Shown one piece after another: positions 8,698-19,265 of a stretch of 64,000 nucleotides of DNA. The position numbers and the translations under genes are program-made. This DNA is from Sphaerisporangium sp040685555. GTDB taxonomy: Bacteria; Actinomycetota; Actinomycetes; Streptosporangiales; Streptosporangiaceae. The first letter of the stretch is position 1. Each line of letters begins with the position of its first letter. The stretch is from assembly GCF_040685555.1 (NCBI RefSeq), contig NZ_JBFBIK010000017.1, positions 1 to 64,000 of the forward strand. The letters are read 5' to 3'. The notes beneath the pieces were generated by a model. That model was given only the letters and a program-made list of their open reading frames with translations, did no database searches and was not told where the DNA came from.

Positions 8698-9984
8698 ATG
8701 CACGCGAAAGAGCGCGGCCACGAGCACGCTGATGACTTCTACGGGCCTGATTTCTCCGAGCTTCAGCGGGAGGATCCGGAGATCGCCCAGGTTCTGCTCG
8801 ACGAGCTCGGGCGGCAGCGCGGCGGCCTCCAGTTGATCGCCAGCGAGAACTTCGCCTCGCCCGCCGTGATCGCGGCGCTGGGATCGACGCTCACCAACAA
8901 GTACGCCGAGGGTTACCCCGGCCGGCGCTACTACGGCGGCTGCGAGGTGGTCGACCGTGCCGAGCGGCTCGCCATCGACCGGGCGAAGGCGCTGTTCGGA
9001 GCCGATCACGCCAATGTCCAGCCGCATTCGGGCTCGTCGGCCAACCTGGCCGCCTACGCGGCGCTGCTCCAGCCGGGCGACACCATGCTCGCGATGGAGC
9101 TGTCCCACGGCGGCCACCTGACCCACGGTTCCAAGGTGAACTTCTCCGGGCGCTGGTTCAACGTCGTGGCGTACGGCGTGCGGCGCGACACTGAGACCAT
9201 CGACTACGACGAGGTCCGCGAGCTGGCGGTGCGGCACCAGCCCAAGCTGATCATCTGCGGCGCCACGGCGTATCCCAGGCTCATCGACTTCACGGTGTTC
9301 CGGGGCATCGCCGACGAGGTGGGGGCCTGGCTGCTCGTGGACGCCGCGCACACGATCGGCCTGGTGGCGGGGGGCGCCGTTCCCTCGCCCGTGCCGCACG
9401 CCGACGTGGTGACGTTCACGACGCACAAGGCCCTGCGCGGGCCGAGGGGCGGGGGCATCCTGTGCACGGCGGAGCTCGCCTCCAAGATCGACCGTGCGGT
9501 GTTCCCGTTCGTCCAGGGCGGCCCGCTGATGCACGCGATCGCGGCCAAGGCGGTGGCCTTCGGCGAGGCGGGGCGGCCTGAGTTCCGCGCGTACGCCGAG
9601 CAGGTGGTGGCCAACGCCCGTGCGCTGACCGACGCGCTGGCGGGCGAGGGCATGCGCCCGGTCTCCGGCGGCACCGATACCCATCTCGCGCTGATCGATT
9701 TGCGTGGCCTCGGGGTGACGGGAGCGACGGCCGAGCAGAGCTGCGCCCGTGCGAAGATCACTCTCAACCGCAACGCGATCCCGTACGACCCCGAGCCGCC
9801 CACGGTGACCTCCGGCATTCGCATCGGCACCCCGTGCGTCACGACGCAGGGCATGGGGGTGACGGAGATGAAGGAGATCGCCTCGATGGTCGCTCAGGCC
9901 GTGCGTGATCAGGGTGCGGTAGCGTCGGTGGCCGAGCGGGTGACGCAGCTCACCCGGGGTCATCCAGCGTATCCACGCGGTTAA
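8698..9984 (+). CDS. glyA: Serine hydroxymethyltransferase
   Basis: PLP enzyme that interconverts serine and glycine while loading one-carbon units on tetrahydrofolate, 428 aa from the chosen start. Signature features: LIASENFASPAV near the N-terminus, YYGGCEVVD, and the PLP lysine Lys244 in TTHKALRGPRGG. Near the C-terminus are the folate/active-site region SGIRIGTP and the normal family end. Start is uncertain. ATG 8698 has ggggaagga 15 bases upstream, while GTG 8635 would add 21 residues and has gagg nearby. In mycobacteria glyA is not between the tsaC and wecA genes, so its position here is a local insertion in an otherwise conserved order. Confidence 0.93.
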   Translation: MHAKERGHEHADDFYGPDFSELQREDPEIAQVLLDELGRQRGGLQLIASENFASPAVIAALGSTLTNKYAEGYPGRRYYGGCEVVDRAERLAIDRAKALFGADHANVQPHSGSSANLAAYAALLQPGDTMLAMELSHGGHLTHGSKVNFSGRWFNVVAYGVRRDTETIDYDEVRELAVRHQPKLIICGATAYPRLIDFTVFRGIADEVGAWLLVDAAHTIGLVAGGAVPSPVPHADVVTFTTHKALRGPRGGGILCTAELASKIDRAVFPFVQGGPLMHAIAAKAVAFGEAGRPEFRAYAEQVVANARALTDALAGEGMRPVSGGTDTHLALIDLRGLGVTGATAEQSCARAKITLNRNAIPYDPEPPTVTSGIRIGTPCVTTQGMGVTEMKEIASMVAQAVRDQGAVASVAERVTQLTRGHPAYPRG

Positions 9985-10004
9985 TGTGCTGTTCTGTGCA
10001 GTTT

Positions 10005-10024
10005 TCCGGTCACATCTGACCGGA
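10005..10024 (+). terminator. Hairpin between glyA and wecA
   Basis: tccggtca (10005-10012) and tgaccgga (10017-10024) form a perfect 8-bp stem with a catc loop, preceded by tttt. It lies in the 60-bp gap between glyA and wecA and is a likely terminator or attenuator. Confidence 0.55.
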
Positions 10025-10044
10025 CAATCCGGGAAACTAGGTTC

Positions 10045-11289
10045 GTGCGCGAATACACTCTCATAGCGCTGGTCGCAGCGGCGGTCACCTATCTGCTGGT
10101 CCCGCTGGTCAGGGTTTTCGCGCTGCGCATCGGCGCCGCGCCGGAGATCCGCGAGAGAGACGTGCACACGGTCCGCACCCCGCGCCTCGGCGGCCTGGCG
10201 ATGTACGCCGGCATGATGGCAGGGCTGTTCGTCGCCAGCAAACTCGACCACATCGGCCCCAAACTGGCCGATTCCCGGATGGGCGACGGCAAGACCGTCA
10301 TCGCGCTGGCCCTCGCGGGCGGCGTGATCGTGCTGATCGGCTTCCTGGACGACTGGTGGGGGATGGACGCCTTCATCAAGCTCGGGGGTCAGATCGCCGC
10401 GGCGGGGCTGCTCGTCGCGTTCAAGCTGACCCTTCTGTGGGTCCCCCTGCCCAACGGCAACACGATCAGCCTCGACAGCACGCTGCAGACGATCATCACC
10501 ATCCTGATCGTCGTCGTGGCCATCAACGCGGTGAACTTCGTGGACGGCCTGGACGGCCTGGCGGCCGGCATCGTCTGCATCGCCGCGCTGGCGACGTTCG
10601 CGTGGACGATCGCGCTCACCGACAGCATGGACCAGGGCCGCCTCAGCATCACGGCGGCCATCACCGCGGTCCTGATCGGGATGTGCCTGGGCTTCCTGCC
10701 GCACAACTTCCACCCCGCCAAGATCTTCATGGGCGACACGGGCGCGATGCTGATCGGCCTGGTGCTCGCCACCTCGGTGGTCACGGTGACCGGCACGGTC
10801 GACTACAACGGCGCCGCGGGGGCCAGCGACATCAACCGGTTCCCCGTCGTCCTGCCCATCCTGCTTCCCCTCGCGGTCATGGTGCTCCCGCTGGCCGACC
10901 TCATCATGGCGGTGGTGCGGCGCACCTCGTACGGGAAGTCGCCCTTCGCGCCCGACCGTGGTCACCTGCACCACCGGCTGCTGCAGGTGGGCCACTCCCA
11001 CCGGCGCACCGTCCTCATCATGTACGCGTGGACGTTCCTGTTCGCCGCGACCGTCGTTGGCCTGTCGGTCGGCGGCGTGCCACTGATCGTCTTCCCCGTC
11101 GTCGTGCTGCTCGCGCTGGTCGTGCTGGTCATGATGGGCCTGCCGGTCTGGCGTTCGGGGCGGGGAGGCCGTGGCGGGGGCGCCCACGCCTCCGGACGGG
11201 GGCCCGCGCCCGACTCCGGCCCGGCCGCGGAGGACCCGCCCGTGCCGGGCGCGGCCACCAGTTCGCGCGCCTCGGCGGCGACGGGCTGA
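10045..11289 (+). CDS. wecA: Undecaprenyl-phosphate GlcNAc-1-phosphate transferase (MraY/WecA family)
   Basis: Polytopic membrane transferase, 414 aa. It moves a sugar-1-phosphate from a UDP-sugar to the lipid carrier and so starts cell-wall glycopolymer synthesis. The family motifs are all visible: early VRTPRLGGLAMY, the metal/catalytic Asp stretch NFVDGLDGLAAG, FMGDTGAM, and the His-rich sugar motif DRGHLHHRLLQVGHSHRR. About ten membrane segments are predicted. The last ~45 residues are Gly/Pro/Ala-rich and probably disordered. M. tuberculosis WecA (Rv1302) occupies the same place before the ATP synthase genes, which supports WecA rather than MraY. GTG start 10045; the ribosome site is weak. 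Confidence 0.9.
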   Translation: MREYTLIALVAAAVTYLLVPLVRVFALRIGAAPEIRERDVHTVRTPRLGGLAMYAGMMAGLFVASKLDHIGPKLADSRMGDGKTVIALALAGGVIVLIGFLDDWWGMDAFIKLGGQIAAAGLLVAFKLTLLWVPLPNGNTISLDSTLQTIITILIVVVAINAVNFVDGLDGLAAGIVCIAALATFAWTIALTDSMDQGRLSITAAITAVLIGMCLGFLPHNFHPAKIFMGDTGAMLIGLVLATSVVTVTGTVDYNGAAGASDINRFPVVLPILLPLAVMVLPLADLIMAVVRRTSYGKSPFAPDRGHLHHRLLQVGHSHRRTVLIMYAWTFLFAATVVGLSVGGVPLIVFPVVVLLALVVLVMMGLPVWRSGRGGRGGGAHASGRGPAPDSGPAAEDPPVPGAATSSRASAATG

Positions 11290-11493
11290 ACCCTGCGGTT
11301 CCTTGACACCGGCCGGCCCGCCCGGTTCCGCCGGGCGCCGGCGGCTGGTCGTCGATTCATCGGTCTACCAGCACGAAAGCCCAGGTAAAGGCGGCCATTC
11401 CTGAGCTTGTGATACCTTTCACTAGCAGGGGCGGGCAGGACTCGCCTCGCAAGGTAGCAATCGCTCGCTTGACAACTGTTTCTTGGAGCACCG

Positions 11494-11916
11494 ATGCAGG
11501 CCAACGACGTTCGCGCGCTCAAAGGCGCGGCTATACCCACCATCGCGGTCGGGCTGGTTGTCGTGGTCGTGGCCGCGCTGATGGCCGGAACCAAGGGTGC
11601 GCTGGGAGCGGCGATCGGGGTCGTCGTGGTCGCCGCGTTCTTCACCGCCGGCCTGGTCGCCGTCACCTGGGCGGGCCGCGTCTCGCCGCAGCTGATGATG
11701 CTGGCCGCCGTGCTGGGCTATCTGGTGAAGGTCGTCCTGCTGATGGTGCTGCTGAGCTCCTTCTCGGACGCCACGGCCTTCGCGCCGCGGGCCTTCGGTT
11801 GGAGCGTCGTCATCTGCACGATCGTGTGGACGATCGGCGAGGTGCGCGCCTTCCTCAAACTCAAAATGCTTTACGTCGACCCGGATGCCAAGGTCCCCGG
11901 ACAGGGTGGCCGGTGA
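11494..11916 (+). CDS. Small membrane protein ahead of the ATP synthase operon (Rv1303-like)
   Basis: 140 aa with four hydrophobic membrane helices and a short basic C-terminus. Its position matches the small membrane protein between wecA and atpB in mycobacteria (Rv1303), which is often called ATP synthase subunit I-like. It may help assemble the c-ring, but that is inference. ttggag six bases before ATG 11494 supports the start. A 204-bp gap upstream leaves room for a promoter; ttgacaactg at 11470 resembles a -35 box. Confidence 0.8.
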   Translation: MQANDVRALKGAAIPTIAVGLVVVVVAALMAGTKGALGAAIGVVVVAAFFTAGLVAVTWAGRVSPQLMMLAAVLGYLVKVVLLMVLLSSFSDATAFAPRAFGWSVVICTIVWTIGEVRAFLKLKMLYVDPDAKVPGQGGR

Positions 11917-11954
11917 TGAGCGTAAGATTCCCCGGGGCCGGTGTGGGGTCCGAT

Positions 11955-11984
11955 ATGACTAGTCCCCCGCCCGCCTGCTATCGT
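11955..11984 (+). promoter_or_regulatory. Possible promoter for a leaderless atp transcript
   Basis: atgact (11955-11960) and tatcgt (11979-11984) have 18-bp spacing and resemble -35/-10 boxes. The -10 box ends 10 bases before ATG 11995, and no Shine-Dalgarno lies in between, which fits a leaderless mRNA. Sequence-based guess only. Confidence 0.35.
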
Positions 11985-11994
11985 CGTGCCCGCG

Positions 11995-12207
11995 ATGAGC
12001 GAGCAGCGCAAGCCCGAGGAAGACGGCCGCGACTTCGCCAATGCCGCCTGGTCCGTCCCGAGCACACTGATCGCCGGGATGCTGGTCTGGGGCGGTGTCG
12101 GCTGGTTGCTGGACCGTTGGACCGGCGTGGGCGCGTTTTTCCCGATAGGCGTCATCCTCGGGGTCGTGCTCGCTGTCTACCTGGTCTATGTGAAGTACGG
12201 CCGCTGA
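11995..12207 (+). CDS. AtpZ/AtpI-type ATP synthase accessory protein
   Basis: 70 aa with two membrane helices. After a charged N-terminus (EQRKPEEDGRDFANAAWSVPS), helix 1 spans a Gly-rich stretch with WGGVGWLLDRW and helix 2 ends in YVKYGR. This matches the F0F1-ATPase gene-1 family (AtpZ-like), small proteins encoded just before atpB and linked to ion handling or c-ring assembly. ATG 11995 was chosen over GTG 11986. No ribosome site is visible, so translation may be leaderless. Confidence 0.8.
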   Translation: MSEQRKPEEDGRDFANAAWSVPSTLIAGMLVWGGVGWLLDRWTGVGAFFPIGVILGVVLAVYLVYVKYGR

Positions 12208-12265
12208 GCGCGCCGACCACATCCCGCAGTCTTCTGTTGATCCACCATCTTGGAGGGAACGCCGC

Positions 12266-13057
12266 GTGAGCGCGCTGACGGTCCTCGCCGACGGAGAGTT
12301 CGAAGCCCCGGGGCCTTCGATCTTCAACTTCCCCCCGCTCTGGCCAGGCGCCCCGGAATGGGCGTCGAAGCCCACCTTGCTCGCCGTTGCAGGCGCGCTC
12401 ATTGTCTGCGCGCTCGGGTGGGCCGCCTTCTCCAGGCCGAAGCTCGTGCCTCGCGGCATGCAGAACATGGGTGAGCTCGGTTACCTCTTCGTCCGCGACC
12501 AGGTGGCCCGCCCGTTCCTGGGCAAGGACGCCGAGCGCTGGATGCCGCTGCTGCTCTCTCTGTTCTTCCTGATCCTCCTCTACAACATCTTCGGTGTCGT
12601 GCCGTTCGTCCAGATTCCGATCGCGTCGCACATCGCTTTCCCATTCGTCTTCGCGATCACGATCTACGTGATCAAGCTCTACCTGGGGATCAAGCACCAG
12701 GGGCTCGTCGGCTACTTCAAGAACATGATGTTCCCGCCGGGGCTGCCCAAGCCGATCTACGTGCTGCTGGCTCCGATCGAGTTCCTCTCGAACCTGATCA
12801 TCGCGCCGTTCACGCACGCGGTCCGACTCTTCGCCAACATGTTCGCCGGTCACATGCTGCTGGCGTTCTTCAGCGCGGTCGGCTTCTGGTTCCTCTTCGA
12901 GAGGTTGACCGTCACCGGCGCCGCGGTGGGCGTCCTCGGTGTGGTGATGACCATCGTCATGACCGGGTTCGAGATCTTCATCGAGTTCCTGCAGGCGTTC
13001 CTCTTCACGATGCTGGCCGCGATGTACATCGGCGGCTCGCTGCACCCCGAGCACTGA
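12266..13057 (+). CDS. atpB: ATP synthase F0 subunit a
   Basis: 263-aa membrane stator subunit that forms the proton half-channels against the c-ring. About five to six membrane helices. The essential arginine is Arg187 in THAVRLFANMFAGH, and the last helices contain FEIFIEFLQAFLFTML, typical of subunit a. GTG start 12266 with a strong ggaggg ribosome site nine bases upstream. First structural gene of the operon. Confidence 0.97.
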   Translation: MSALTVLADGEFEAPGPSIFNFPPLWPGAPEWASKPTLLAVAGALIVCALGWAAFSRPKLVPRGMQNMGELGYLFVRDQVARPFLGKDAERWMPLLLSLFFLILLYNIFGVVPFVQIPIASHIAFPFVFAITIYVIKLYLGIKHQGLVGYFKNMMFPPGLPKPIYVLLAPIEFLSNLIIAPFTHAVRLFANMFAGHMLLAFFSAVGFWFLFERLTVTGAAVGVLGVVMTIVMTGFEIFIEFLQAFLFTMLAAMYIGGSLHPEH

Positions 13058-13124
13058 GTCTCTCTACTGACCTGGTACTGACCGGTGAATCTTCACCGGC
13101 CGACAAGTAAAGGAAAGCATCACA

Positions 13125-13358
13125 ATGAGCCTTCTCGCTGAGGTCTCCGGCAACGTCACCGCCATCGGCTATGGCCTCGCCGCCATCGGCCCCGGCATCG
13201 GCGTCGGCATCATCTTCGGTCAGGGCGTGCAGGCGATCGCCCGCCAGCCCGAGGCCTACGGCCTGATCCGCCAGAACATGCTGCTGGGCTTCGTCCTCAC
13301 CGAGGCGCTGGCCCTCATCGGTCTGGTCGCGCCGTTCATCTTCCAGGGCATCAAGTAA
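13125..13358 (+). CDS. atpE: ATP synthase F0 subunit c
   Basis: 77-aa hairpin proteolipid that makes the rotor ring. Helix 1 has the Gly-rich GPGIGVGIIFGQG. The polar loop is ARQPE (Arg40-Gln41-Pro42). The proton-carrying carboxylate is Glu60 in VLTEALALIGL, so the ion is a proton rather than sodium by residue context. Strong aaaggaaag ribosome site, as expected for the most abundant subunit. Confidence 0.97.
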   Translation: MSLLAEVSGNVTAIGYGLAAIGPGIGVGIIFGQGVQAIARQPEAYGLIRQNMLLGFVLTEALALIGLVAPFIFQGIK

Positions 13359-13389
13359 CGCGAACAACCCCTGACGAAAGGCTGCAGCC

Positions 13390-13938
13390 ATGACTCTGGG
13401 AGCCAAGCTCCTCGCCGCGGAAGCGGAGAATCCGCTCATCCCGCATGCTTACGAGCTCATCGTCGGCGGCTTCGCGTTCCTGGTCGTCTTCATCGTCGTC
13501 GGCAGGATCCTCACCCCGCGCATCCAAAAGACGCTGGAGGAGCGGACCGAGGCCATCGAAGGTGGCATCAAGAAGGCCGAGGACGCCCAGGCCGAAGCCC
13601 AGCGCACGCTGGAGGAGTACAAGGCCAAGCTGAACGAGGCACGTCACGAGGCCGCCCGCATGCGGGAAGAGGCTCGTGAGCAGGCCGCGCAGATCAAGGT
13701 CGAGCTCCGTGAAGAGGCCCAGGCCGAGGCCCGGCGCCTGGTCGAGGCGGCGCACGCGCAGATCGAGGCCGACCGCCAGCAGGCGTTCGCCCAGCTGCGC
13801 GGCGAGCTGGGTCGCCTCGCGACCGAGCTCGCCGGCCGCATCGTCGGGGAGTCGCTCGAGGACGAGACCCGGCAGAGCCGTGTCGTGGACCGGTTCCTTG
13901 AGGAGCTCGAGTCCGCGGGCGGGGCGGCGGTGCGCTGA
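13390..13938 (+). CDS. atpF: ATP synthase F0 subunit b
   Basis: 182-aa peripheral stalk protein: one N-terminal membrane helix (about 20-40, GGFAFLVVFIVVGRIL) followed by a long charged coiled coil to the C-terminus. It links subunit a to F1 through delta. The stop codon overlaps the atpH start by one base (tgatg), so translation is probably coupled. Confidence 0.95.
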   Translation: MTLGAKLLAAEAENPLIPHAYELIVGGFAFLVVFIVVGRILTPRIQKTLEERTEAIEGGIKKAEDAQAEAQRTLEEYKAKLNEARHEAARMREEAREQAAQIKVELREEAQAEARRLVEAAHAQIEADRQQAFAQLRGELGRLATELAGRIVGESLEDETRQSRVVDRFLEELESAGGAAVR

Positions 13939-14747
13939 TGAGGGGCCTGAGCCGCACCTCGTTCGCCGCCGTCGAAGAGCGTTTCAACGCGGTGGCCGCG
14001 ACGGCGGACCTCGGCCGCCTGGCCGAGGATCTGCACGGCGTCGCCGTCCTGCTCGACCGCGAGCACGGGCTCCGGCGCAACCTCGCCGACCCTGCCCGTT
14101 CCGCGGAGCAGAAGGCCGAGGTCGTGCGGTCCCTGCTGGGCGGCAAGATCAGTGACGCCGCCCTGGAGACGGTCGTCGCGGCCGTCTCCGCCAAGTGGTC
14201 CAGGTCCGCGGACCTCTCGGACGCGCTGGAGCGGCTCAGCGTCATCGCCTCGGCCGCCGAGGCCGAGTCACAGGGCCGGCTCGACGACGTGGAGGACGAG
14301 CTTTTCCGGTTCGGCCGCATCGTCGAGGCCAATCCCTCGCTGCGCCTGGCGCTGGTCGACCCGGCCATCCCAGGGGACGCGAAGCGGCAACTGCTCGCCG
14401 AACTGCTGGGCGACAGGGTCGCGCCGGCCTCGCTGCGGCTGATCACGCAGGTCGTGCTGCACCCGCGAGGGCGTAGCTTGGAACGAGCGCTGGAGGCGTA
14501 CATCCAGCTCGTCGCGGAGCAGCGGCAGCAGCTTGTCGCCGTGGTGCGGAGCGCGGTTCCGCTGAGCGATGTCCAAAGGGAGCGTCTCGCAACCTGGTTG
14601 CGCACCACTTACGGTCGTGACATCCACCTGAACACCGAGGTGGATCCGCGGGTGCTGGGTGGATTCTCGGTCAGGCTCGGTGACGAGATGATCGACACCA
14701 CGATCGCAGGACGTATTGAAGATGTCCGCCGCCGGTTGGCCGGCTAG
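13938..14747 (+). CDS. atpH: ATP synthase F1 subunit delta
   Basis: 269 aa. In actinobacteria delta is longer than the ~180-aa enterobacterial protein. The C-terminal half carries the conserved delta region (VRSAVPLSDVQRERLATWL and GGFSVRLGDEMIDTTIAGRIEDVRRRL). It connects the b-stalk to the top of F1. It overlaps atpF by one base and has no separate ribosome site. Confidence 0.95.
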   Translation: MRGLSRTSFAAVEERFNAVAATADLGRLAEDLHGVAVLLDREHGLRRNLADPARSAEQKAEVVRSLLGGKISDAALETVVAAVSAKWSRSADLSDALERLSVIASAAEAESQGRLDDVEDELFRFGRIVEANPSLRLALVDPAIPGDAKRQLLAELLGDRVAPASLRLITQVVLHPRGRSLERALEAYIQLVAEQRQQLVAVVRSAVPLSDVQRERLATWLRTTYGRDIHLNTEVDPRVLGGFSVRLGDEMIDTTIAGRIEDVRRRLAG

Positions 14748-14787
14748 GAGTGTCGAGGCGGCCGATGATTAGGGAGACTGAGTAGAG

Positions 14788-16437
<1,650 letters not shown>

Positions 16438-16440
16438 CTC

Positions 16441-17343
16441 ATGGGTGCCCAGCTAAGACTGCTGCGGCGGCGGATCAGGTCGGTCAAGTCCACGGCGAAG
16501 ATCACGCGCGCCCAGGAGCTCATCGCCTCGTCCCGCATCATCAAGGCGCAGCAGCGCATGGAGGCGGCCGTACCGTACGAGCGTGAGATCACTCGCGCGG
16601 TGTCGGCCGTCCTCAGCAACACCGCGGAGGTCGACCACCCGCTGACGGTCGAGAAGGACCAGCCGTCAACGGCCGGCGTGCTGATCGTGACCAGCGACCG
16701 CGGTTTCGCCGGAGGCTTCAACGCCAACATCCTGCGCGAGGCCGAGGCGCTGGCCGGTCACCTGCGTGGCCGCAACGTGCAGATGAAGCCGTTCGTCGTC
16801 GGCCGCAAGGGCATCGGATGGCACCGCTTCCGCAGCCGGGAGATGAGCGGGGAGTGGTCGGGGTTCTCCGACAACCCGCTCTACTCCCACGCCAAGGACA
16901 TCGCCGGCTCGCTGGTCGACGCCTTCGTGGACGAGAACGGGATCGACGAGATCCACGTCGTGTACACGCAGTTCGTCTCCATGCTTACGCAGGAGGTGCA
17001 GGTCAAGCGGATCCTGCCGCTCGAGGTGGAGGAGACCACCGAGGAGCCGGCCGAGGGCCCGCTGCCGTACTACGAGTTCGAGCCGACCGCGGGTGAGGTG
17101 CTGAACCAGCTCCTTCCCCGCTACATCGAGTCGCGCATCTACAACGCGCTGCTCCAGTCGGCCGCCTCGGAGCACGCCTCCCGCCGAAGGGCGATGAAGT
17201 CGGCGACCGACAACGCCAACGAGCTCATCCGCACCTTCACCCAGCAGATGAACCAGGCTCGCCAGGCCGAGATCACCCAGGAAATCAGTGAGATCGTCGG
17301 TGGCGCCAACGCGCTCGCCGACGCCTCAGCGGGGAAAGAGTGA
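16441..17343 (+). CDS. atpG: ATP synthase F1 subunit gamma
   Basis: 300-aa central rotor shaft. The N-terminal helix (AQLRLLRRRIRSVKSTAKITRAQELI) and C-terminal helix (about 245-290) form the coiled coil inside the alpha3beta3 head, with a Rossmann-like globular part between them (VTSDRGFAGGFNANI). It starts three bases after the atpA stop, so the two genes are tightly coupled. Confidence 0.96.
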   Translation: MGAQLRLLRRRIRSVKSTAKITRAQELIASSRIIKAQQRMEAAVPYEREITRAVSAVLSNTAEVDHPLTVEKDQPSTAGVLIVTSDRGFAGGFNANILREAEALAGHLRGRNVQMKPFVVGRKGIGWHRFRSREMSGEWSGFSDNPLYSHAKDIAGSLVDAFVDENGIDEIHVVYTQFVSMLTQEVQVKRILPLEVEETTEEPAEGPLPYYEFEPTAGEVLNQLLPRYIESRIYNALLQSAASEHASRRRAMKSATDNANELIRTFTQQMNQARQAEITQEISEIVGGANALADASAGKE

Positions 17344-17352
17344 GAAACCACA

Positions 17353-18780
17353 ATGACTGTTGAGACCGTCGCGACCGCCGTAGGTCGTGTGGCCCGCGTC
17401 ACGGGTCCCGTCGTCGACGTGGAGTTCCCCGTCGAGGCGATGCCGGAAATCTACAACGCCCTCACCACCGAGGTCACCCTCGGCGAGGAGACCAAGCTGC
17501 TGACCCTGGAGGTCGCCCAGCACCTGGGTGACAACCTGGCCCGCGCCATCTCCATGCAGCCCACCGACGGCCTCGTGCGCGGCGCCGTCGTGAACGACAC
17601 CGGCGGCCCCATCTCGGTGCCCGTCGGCGACGTCGTCAAGGGCCACGTGTGGAACACCCTCGGCGAGGCGCTGGACACCCCCACCTCCTCGCTCCAGATC
17701 ACCGAGCGCTGGGGCATCCACCGTCCCTCGCCGCCGTTCGACCAGCTCGAGTCGCGCACCGAGATGCTGCCCACCGGCATCAAGGTCATCGACCTGCTCA
17801 CCCCGTACGTCAAGGGTGGCAAGATCGGCCTGTTCGGCGGCGCGGGTGTCGGCAAGACCGTCCTCATCCAGGAGATGATCCGCCGGGTCGCGCTGAAGTT
17901 CTCCGGTACGTCGGTGTTCGCCGGCGTCGGCGAGCGCACCCGTGAGGGCAACGACCTCTGGCTGGAGATGGAGGAGGCGGACGTCCTCAAGGACACCGCC
18001 CTGGTGTTCGGCCAGATGGACGAGCCCCCGGGCACCCGTCTGCGGGTCGCGCTCTCCGCGCTGACCATGGCGGAGTACTTCCGTGACGAGCAGGGGCAGG
18101 ACGTGCTGCTGTTCATCGACAACATCTTCCGCTTCACCCAGGCCGGTTCCGAGGTGTCCACCCTGCTCGGCCGTATGCCGTCCGCGGTGGGTTACCAGCC
18201 GACCCTGGCCGACGAGATGGGCGTTCTCCAGGAGCGCATCACCTCGACCCGCGGTCACTCGATCACCTCGATGCAGGCGATCTACGTCCCCGCGGACGAC
18301 ATCACCGACCCGGCCCCGCACAACGCGTTCGCGCACCTCGACGCGCAGACCGTTCTCTCGCGGCCGATCTCGGAGAAGGGCATCTACCCCGCGGTGGACC
18401 CGCTCGACTCCAGCTCCCGGATCCTCGACCCGCAGATCGTCGGCGAGGAGCACTACCGGGTGGCCCAGGAGACCAAGCGGATCCTGCAGAAGTACCGCGA
18501 ACTGCAGGACATCATCGCGATCCTCGGCATCGACGAGCTCTCGGAAGAGGACAAGGTCGTCGTCCAGCGGGCTCGCCGCATCGAGCGCTTCCTGTCCCAC
18601 CCGATGTACGCCGCCGAGGCGTTCACCGGCCAGCCGGGAGAGTTCGTGCCGGTCGAGGAGACCATCCGCTCCTTCAAGGGCCTGTGCGAGGGCGAGTACG
18701 ACCACCTGCCCGAGCAGGCGTTCTTCATGGTCGGCGGCATCGACCAGGCCATCGCCAAGGCGAAGGAACTGGCCCGCTGA
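17353..18780 (+). CDS. atpD: ATP synthase F1 subunit beta
   Basis: 475-aa catalytic subunit. Walker A GGAGVGKT is at residues 162-169. The catalytic glutamate is in GVGERTREGNDL, and the Walker B region is DVLLFIDNIFRF. Length and motifs are normal. Confidence 0.97.
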   Translation: MTVETVATAVGRVARVTGPVVDVEFPVEAMPEIYNALTTEVTLGEETKLLTLEVAQHLGDNLARAISMQPTDGLVRGAVVNDTGGPISVPVGDVVKGHVWNTLGEALDTPTSSLQITERWGIHRPSPPFDQLESRTEMLPTGIKVIDLLTPYVKGGKIGLFGGAGVGKTVLIQEMIRRVALKFSGTSVFAGVGERTREGNDLWLEMEEADVLKDTALVFGQMDEPPGTRLRVALSALTMAEYFRDEQGQDVLLFIDNIFRFTQAGSEVSTLLGRMPSAVGYQPTLADEMGVLQERITSTRGHSITSMQAIYVPADDITDPAPHNAFAHLDAQTVLSRPISEKGIYPAVDPLDSSSRILDPQIVGEEHYRVAQETKRILQKYRELQDIIAILGIDELSEEDKVVVQRARRIERFLSHPMYAAEAFTGQPGEFVPVEETIRSFKGLCEGEYDHLPEQAFFMVGGIDQAIAKAKELAR

Positions 18781-18789
18781 CAACTGGGT

Positions 18790-18814
18790 GCCGGTACGGC
18801 CCCGCCGTACCGGC
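18790..18814 (+). promoter_or_regulatory. Perfect hairpin between atpD and atpC
   Basis: gccggtacggc (18790-18800) and gccgtaccggc (18804-18814) form an 11-bp perfect stem with a ccc loop, ten bases after the atpD stop and before the atpC ribosome site (ggaaggt). It has no T tail. It may protect the 3' end of the upstream mRNA or lower epsilon expression relative to beta. Confidence 0.6.
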
Positions 18815-18832
18815 ATTCGAGGAAGGTTTGTG

Positions 18833-19234
18833 ATGGCAAAGCTCCGCATCGGCGTCGTGTCGCCGGAACGCGAGATCTGGTCCGGCGAGGCCGACATGGT
18901 GATTGCCAAGACCGTGGACGGTGAGATCGGTATTATGCCGAATCATGCGCCCGTGCTGGGTGTCCTCGTAGAGGGCGGTGTCCTCCGCGTGAAGCGCGCA
19001 GAGGGTGGCGACATCGTCGCCGCCGTCCACGGCGGGTTCATCTCGGTGGCCAACAACGATGTGTCGGTTCTGGCCGAGACCGCCGAGCTCGGGTCCGAGG
19101 TCGACGTGGCCGCGGCTCGTGACGCTCTGCAGCGTGCTCTCGCGTCCGTCGACGCCGACGGCGAGGACACCGACGCCCAGCTCGAGGCCAAGCGTGCCAG
19201 GGCCCGGCTGCGTGCTGCCGGCGAAGAGGTCTGA
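18833..19234 (+). CDS. atpC: ATP synthase F1 subunit epsilon
   Basis: 133-aa epsilon subunit at the base of the rotor, which couples c-ring to gamma and can inhibit hydrolysis. N-terminal beta-sandwich with VSPEREIWSGEADMV and GEIGIMPNHAPVLG, then a C-terminal helical part (DVAAARDALQRAL and AKRARARLRAAG). ATG 18833 chosen with gaggaaggt upstream; the adjacent GTG 18830 is equally readable. Last gene of the atp set. Confidence 0.95.
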   Translation: MAKLRIGVVSPEREIWSGEADMVIAKTVDGEIGIMPNHAPVLGVLVEGGVLRVKRAEGGDIVAAVHGGFISVANNDVSVLAETAELGSEVDVAAARDALQRALASVDADGEDTDAQLEAKRARARLRAAGEEV

Positions 19235-19265
19235 CCGACAACGAACATGAAAGTGGGGGGCGACG

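Noticed and set aside
8581..11187. 868-codon open frame on the minus strand
   Set aside because: It lies opposite glyA and wecA, both firmly identified. Its translation is Arg/Asp/Gly/His-rich without motifs, typical antisense shadow in high-GC DNA.
11290..11493. Terminator or small gene between wecA and the first small membrane protein
   Set aside because: Only short GC-rich repeats and a weak promoter-like sequence; nothing that could be fixed.
17326..18909. 527-codon minus-strand frame
   Set aside because: Opposite atpD; no features of its own.
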